Assembly: GCA_900073065.1 (NCBI GenBank)
Contig: FJOG01000017.1
Location: 678,149-742,148 of the forward strand
Length of the DNA stretch: 64,000 nucleotides
From: Phialocephala subalpina
Taxonomy: Eukaryota > Ascomycota > Leotiomycetes > Helotiales > Mollisiaceae
Direction: 5' to 3'
Below are positions 60,315 through 64,000 of the stretch, piece after piece (position 1 is the stretch's first letter; each line of letters opens with the position of its first letter). Made by a program: the position numbers and the translations under genes. The notes below the pieces were generated by a model. The model was given only the letters and a program-made list of their open reading frames with translations. It made no database searches and was not told the origin of the DNA.

Positions 60315-61833
60315 TCAAAGCCTGCCTCCCTTTCCTATCTCCTCACTCAAAACCATACCCGGCTTCCCACCTCTTGATCCATCCTCCGTAACCACCGTCT
60401 CGACAGCACTCTCAGGCCAAGTCCACTTTCTCGTCTCCGCGAACTCGTCATAACCCTGTCCCTTGCTCTCAAGCACGTCCAAAATTCTCTCTCCTATTAC
60501 CGGCAGGAATTTATATCCATGTCCGCTCCCTCCCGTCGCCAGAAACAGTCCATCAAACTCAGGGTGGTAGGTGATGAGGAATTCTCCTTTAGGAGTGTCG
60601 GTATACCAGCATATTTTTGATGCTGTGAATGGGCGCTCGCTCAATGCTGGAATCATCTCACGGAGAGCTTGTCGACATGCTCTCTGTCCCTCATCCGGCA
60701 CTTGGAGAGTTGGATTGTCGCGCGTTGTCCTTGGTATACTGACTTCTATCTTCTCTCCACTTCCATCCGGGTGCTCAATCCTCGTCGGATTGCTGTATCC
60801 ATACCCATGTCTCGCAACCTTCAACAGCGGTTTATTCGGATCGGAAGAGGGTGGAATGATAAACATCCCCGTACTCATATTCAACAGCACCGGATTTTTC
60901 GAAAGAGCAGCCTGCTCCTCTCTCGAAATCGGCAGATAGCATAATACCTGTCCGGTAGCAGTCGCTCTCCCTCTTAAATCCACCAGCTTTCCAGTCCAAG
61001 CTCCCGTCGCCAATATCACCAAGTCCGCATTCAGTGTTTTCCCATCTGCCAACTTCACACCAGAAACCCTTTTCTTGTCCGAGGAGGTAGGACCGTAGAG
61101 CAACGATGTTGCTTCGCCTTGAAGAAACCCGACGCGCCCAGTGCCCTCGACAACGCGGCGAAGGAAGCGCATACCAGCCTCAGCGTCTGCCCATCCGGAT
61201 GAGTTGTTGATGTATCCCCAATCCCCACTTCTTCCTCCTGTTTTCATCCTCTGTTCTATTGCTTTCTTGTCTTTCAACTCCTCAACCCTCTGCTTCGAAT
61301 CTCCCATTTGTATCATATTCTCGAAACTCCCTTTCACATACTCTTCTCCCTGCTCTCCCTTATTGCAAGTCAACGCCAGTCCACTTTCCGTATATCTTCC
61401 TTCTTCTCCTAGCCCGGCCAAAGGATGGGAGGAGGAAGAGGAAGAGCGCCAAATCTCCATAGCCTCAGCGCCCATCTTCGCGTACGCAGGATCGCTGTAA
61501 TCAGAGCGTATGATTCGAGAGGTATCTATTGAGGAGCCATCAGGGGAGGGGAAGGGGGAGCGGTCGATCAAGGTGATTTTTGTGTGGGAGAAGGAGGGAC
61601 GTTGGGTTAGGGCTCTGGGGACAGAAGGTTGGAGTCAGTGTGTGTTTCTTTGATATGTTTTGAAGAGTAGGATTGGATGAGATATGCGGGCGTCTGGGAG
61701 TGACTCTACGTTGCAAATTTTGGGGTACGATAAAGAAAACAGAGTTTTGAAAGGGAGGGAAGGCTCACAGTGCCGTGGAGAGGCCAAAGACTCCGGAGCC
61801 TAGGATTAGGATTGAGGAGGGAGTGGGTTCCAT
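60315..61833 (-). CDS. FAD-dependent amine/imino-acid oxidase (sarcosine/saccharopine oxidase-like), 454 aa
   Basis: Exon 1 (61833-61769) holds the FAD-binding Rossmann motif GSGVFGLSTAL. Exon 2 (61614-60315) continues with ALTQRPSFSHTKITLIDR and DTSRIIRSDYSDPAYAKMG. The 154-nt intron has donor GTGAGC and acceptor CCCCAG. Other family marks are VILATGAWTG, STGMFIIPP, KVARHGYGYSNPT, ICWYTDTPKGEFLITYHPEF and ATGGSGHGYKFLPVIGERIL. Cys357 in the CWYTDT segment aligns with the cysteine that carries covalent FAD in monomeric sarcosine oxidase. It belongs to the DAO/MSOX superfamily; the HGYGYSNP signature is closest to fungal saccharopine/pipecolate-oxidase-like proteins. It is expected to oxidise a secondary amino acid, releasing H2O2. 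The exact substrate is not decidable here, and no clear peroxisomal signal is at the C-terminus (GKGGRL). Confidence 0.92.
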
Positions 61834-61976
61834 TGTGTTTATGGAAGATTTTGAAGCGTCCTGTTCGTGTGCGTGTAATAGAGAAAGGGGGGAGCAAGAC
61901 TGCTTGTGGGATTGAGGATGAAGCTCGCAATGGGACGCTGATGGAGCTTCTGAGCATGAGGGCCTGGACAGGAAGG

Positions 61977-61995
61977 GAGAATATATACAAAAGGA
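61977..61995 (-). promoter_or_regulatory. TATA-like element of the FAD oxidase gene
   Basis: The minus strand reads CCTTTTGTATATATTCTC about 150 bp upstream of the oxidase start codon, in a CT-rich context. Confidence 0.5.
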
Positions 61996-63272
61996 AGCTC
62001 GAATAGTGAAGATGAAATAGAACGCAAAAGAAGAACGATCGTGACTCAATTGACAAGATACGAAGTCCACGCAGAAAATCAAACGATGTTGCTAAAGTGG
62101 GGTTTGGCGGGGTGATGAAAGGCGCACGAGAGCTCGAATTTGTCTTGGCGCTTGTCAAGACACGGAATTGCATCCGGTCACGAGTGTTGGAATCATGAGG
62201 TGAAGTTATCATTGCCCGAGGTGGTGGTGAATACGATGATGTATCTTGTTGGATAGAACTTGAAAGTCCGACGTGGTGTTGAAACTTGTGGAAAATTTGA
62301 TGACAGCAAAATTCGGCTCAGCTAGATTTTGTTTCCCTGAATTCTGATCATCAGAAATGAGAACAAGCGAATTTAGATCATTGGAATCACAATCATCCAA
62401 CCTTGCTTACCCCAAATCCAGAAGCTGCGAGCTCGACTCTCTCAAGCTGAGGAGACCAAAATCATCTCGTTTGTGCCCATGAAGACTGCGTAAAGTTAGG
62501 TCAGAGTTATTCAGATGCCGTCCGAATAGAGGAGAGCTCTCATGACAGGGACCTGGCTGTTGTAGATTGTCTACAAATGCCTGAATATTTGCGACGTGCA
62601 ACAAAATCTTCGACTCGGTGCGCGATTGGCTACCTGCATCGAGGAGGCTCTTTTCGGAGATGTAGTCGAGGTGGAATTGTATCACATTTTGCGTTGTAAG
62701 GAATAACGCAGAGTAGCTGTTATATATTCTATGGTCGTATTGCAGTTTCCTGGAAATTAACTCTCAGACTGCATCAGCTGGAGGAAACATAGTCTCGCAT
62801 TCTTGTTAGCCTGACTGAACTGAATTGAAAGAACCAGAAGAGGAAGGACGTGATACTGTAGTCCTTCTAGGCATTTCTCAAAAGACATAGCCACAGTCCC
62901 TTTACCGATCCCATTGTGCTTGTTGTTGTTTGAAAGTGATTCCCAGCTCTTGTTCGCTTAATCCAGACATTTCGACGCTCCTCTCGAGAGTGAATGTTGA
63001 CCACAATAGGAGGGAGCACTGTTCCTATTGTCCCTCACTTATAACCATTTGCAACTTTCCAGTTCGAACATCATGAAGCTATGATTGTGTGTCTTGCTAT
63101 TGTCTTGAACTCGCAGGGACATTTGCAACTGCAACCATGGCTATTTCTACTTTTGCCTCTTCTAGATTTCTAACTTCATGCTCCCTCCAAGTGCACACAA
63201 CGCTTCATACAAAAATTCCCATACCAGCTGGTATATTATCCAAAACATGAAGCTACTCAATCAACCATCGAA
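61996..63272. other. gene-poor stretch with one possible minus-strand exon
   Basis: A minus-strand open frame at about 62730-62407 follows a possible acceptor (ATATAACAG) and ends near a good donor (GTAAGC at about 62412). It reads SYSALFLTTQNVIQF, LLHVANIQAFVDNLQQ. No in-frame ATG or partner exon with a known domain was found, so no gene is called. Nothing else is recognised. Confidence 0.35.
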
Positions 63273-63506
63273 ATGGATAAGCAATTCCGAGCCTACCACC
63301 AGCTGCAGGAGCACGAAAAAGATCGACTAGAATACGCACAACGACTAATCAACGAGGCAAGAGTCAAGCGGGAGAAGCGGGAGAAGAGGAAGAAGGGTGC
63401 CACTCGACTCCGCTTGTATGGGCCGCTGAAGAGAGTGGGGAGGAAGAATGCCTGGAGGAGGAGCGGGGGAAGGAACGAGAGCGGGATGAGAAGGGGAGAT
63501 TCGTGA
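63273..63506 (+). CDS. small basic hypothetical protein
   Basis: A 77-aa frame from ATG, starting MDKQFRAYHQLQEHEKDRLE and followed by a Lys/Arg/Glu helix (VKREKREKRKK). The first 45 residues look like a genuine charged helix. The rest is Arg/Gly-rich and may be intron or read in the wrong frame, because an alternative frame downstream also encodes a charged helix (LEEERGKERERDEKGR). No family recognised. Confidence 0.3.
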   Translation: MDKQFRAYHQLQEHEKDRLEYAQRLINEARVKREKREKRKKGATRLRLYGPLKRVGRKNAWRRSGGRNESGMRRGDS

Positions 63507-63947
63507 AGTAGTGGTAAGTGAGGACCTTCTATCGAGAATCAGAAGTCTGGAAAGGTGCCAGCCAGTGATGGGACACTGAGAAACCTTCAATCCGTAGTCC
63601 CAAATTGTCTTGTGGAAACAGTAGCTGACCACTTACACCAGATGCCAGTCTGGCATGTTTGAGTATCCTGTAAGTCATAACATGAAAGCCTCTGAAACTT
63701 CAGGACATTCATCACACTTGTGATTGGCGTCAGATGCGGAGTATATGCTAACTGATTGTAGTGTATGAAGTTGTCTTTTGGAAGAGAGATGTCGAGAAAG
63801 GCTTTGGCGAGGCGGCATGCTGCCGAGCCTCAAGCGCGAACATCAATACCACACCTCGTCGCGACAAACACCTAACACCAGCGCAATCCTCCTCGCAGAC
63901 GTTCAACCACTTGATACCCCATCAGCGATTCCTTTCGAAATGTAATA
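63507..63947. other. intergenic region before the right-edge gene
   Basis: Upstream region of the gene starting at 63948; contains short frames only and no clear TATA box. Confidence 0.4.
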
Positions 63948-64000
63948 ATGGCATCCGACAAGAAAATCGTCGAATTCCCAGACGTGGAGAACAAGCTCCA
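63948..64000 (+). CDS. start of a gene cut by the window edge
   Basis: ATG at 63948 in a good context (AATAATGGC) begins MASDKKIVEFPDVENKL and runs off the window. The sequence does not look random and resembles the start of a conserved intracellular protein, but 17 codons are too few to name it. Confidence 0.55.
   Translation, partial: MASDKKIVEFPDVENKL

Noticed and set aside
1..64000. tRNA, rRNA or CRISPR features
   Set aside because: No tRNA B-box with a cloverleaf context, no rRNA sequence and no regular spacer-repeat array was seen; the arrays present are diverged tandem duplications.

Overview
The window is nuclear DNA of a filamentous ascomycete (Pezizomycotina). The evidence is short introns of about 46-154 nt with GTAAGT/GTATGT-type donors and CTAAC/CTGAC-type branch sites, a split TATA-binding-protein gene, Zn2Cys6 and Clr5 proteins, an RTA1-family membrane protein, a GH47 mannosidase and a NACHT NLR. 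The class cannot be fixed by eye. All exon structures below were derived from splice signals and reading phase; no transcript data were used.

Layout. 0.2-4.1 kb: a Clr5-ankyrin gene (-). 4.2-10.7 kb: no intact gene; most of it is a decayed tandem repeat array with units of about 430-600 bp. 10.7-11.9 kb: a GDS1-type winged-helix protein (-). 12-20.7 kb: mostly non-coding, with a second diverged array (about 590-bp units) ending in a perfect 250-bp duplication. 20.7-24.2 kb: a small Pro/Gln-rich ORF (-) and a C2H2 zinc-finger protein (-). 26.5-32.7 kb: three co-oriented genes, a cytochrome P450, an RTA1-like 7-TM protein and a Zn2Cys6 regulator. 34.1-35.8 kb: secreted GH47 alpha-1,2-mannosidase. 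37.0-38.1 kb: a conserved RS-rich nuclear-type protein. 38.5-43.9 kb: a seven-exon NLR of 1,692 aa (-), divergent from a DUF7025-type AAA ATPase of 637 aa (+) at 44.6-46.9 kb. 47.0-48.4 kb: mitochondrial OMS1-like methyltransferase (-). 49.0-50.1 kb: relics of an NLR N-terminus (+) and a Zn2Cys6 regulator (-). 50-58.5 kb: gene-poor, with many TATA-led short segments, two of them diverged inverted copies. 58.6-59.5 kb: TATA-binding protein. 60.3-61.8 kb: FAD amine/imino-acid oxidase (-). The first 17 codons of another gene lie at the right edge.

Functionally the window mixes housekeeping genes (TBP, OMS1, GDS1-type, GH47, RS-rich protein) with accessory material: the Clr5-ankyrin gene, the P450/RTA1/C6 trio, the NLR with its divergent AAA ATPase, and pseudogenes. 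The most notable locus is the NLR. It combines a DUF7708-like N-terminus, a charged coiled coil, NACHT, a long acidic Ser-rich linker, a ZZ zinc finger and predicted propeller strands. A second, broken NLR start lies only 5 kb away. The two decayed tandem arrays and the cluster of TATA-led segments are the main structures that ordinary genes do not explain.
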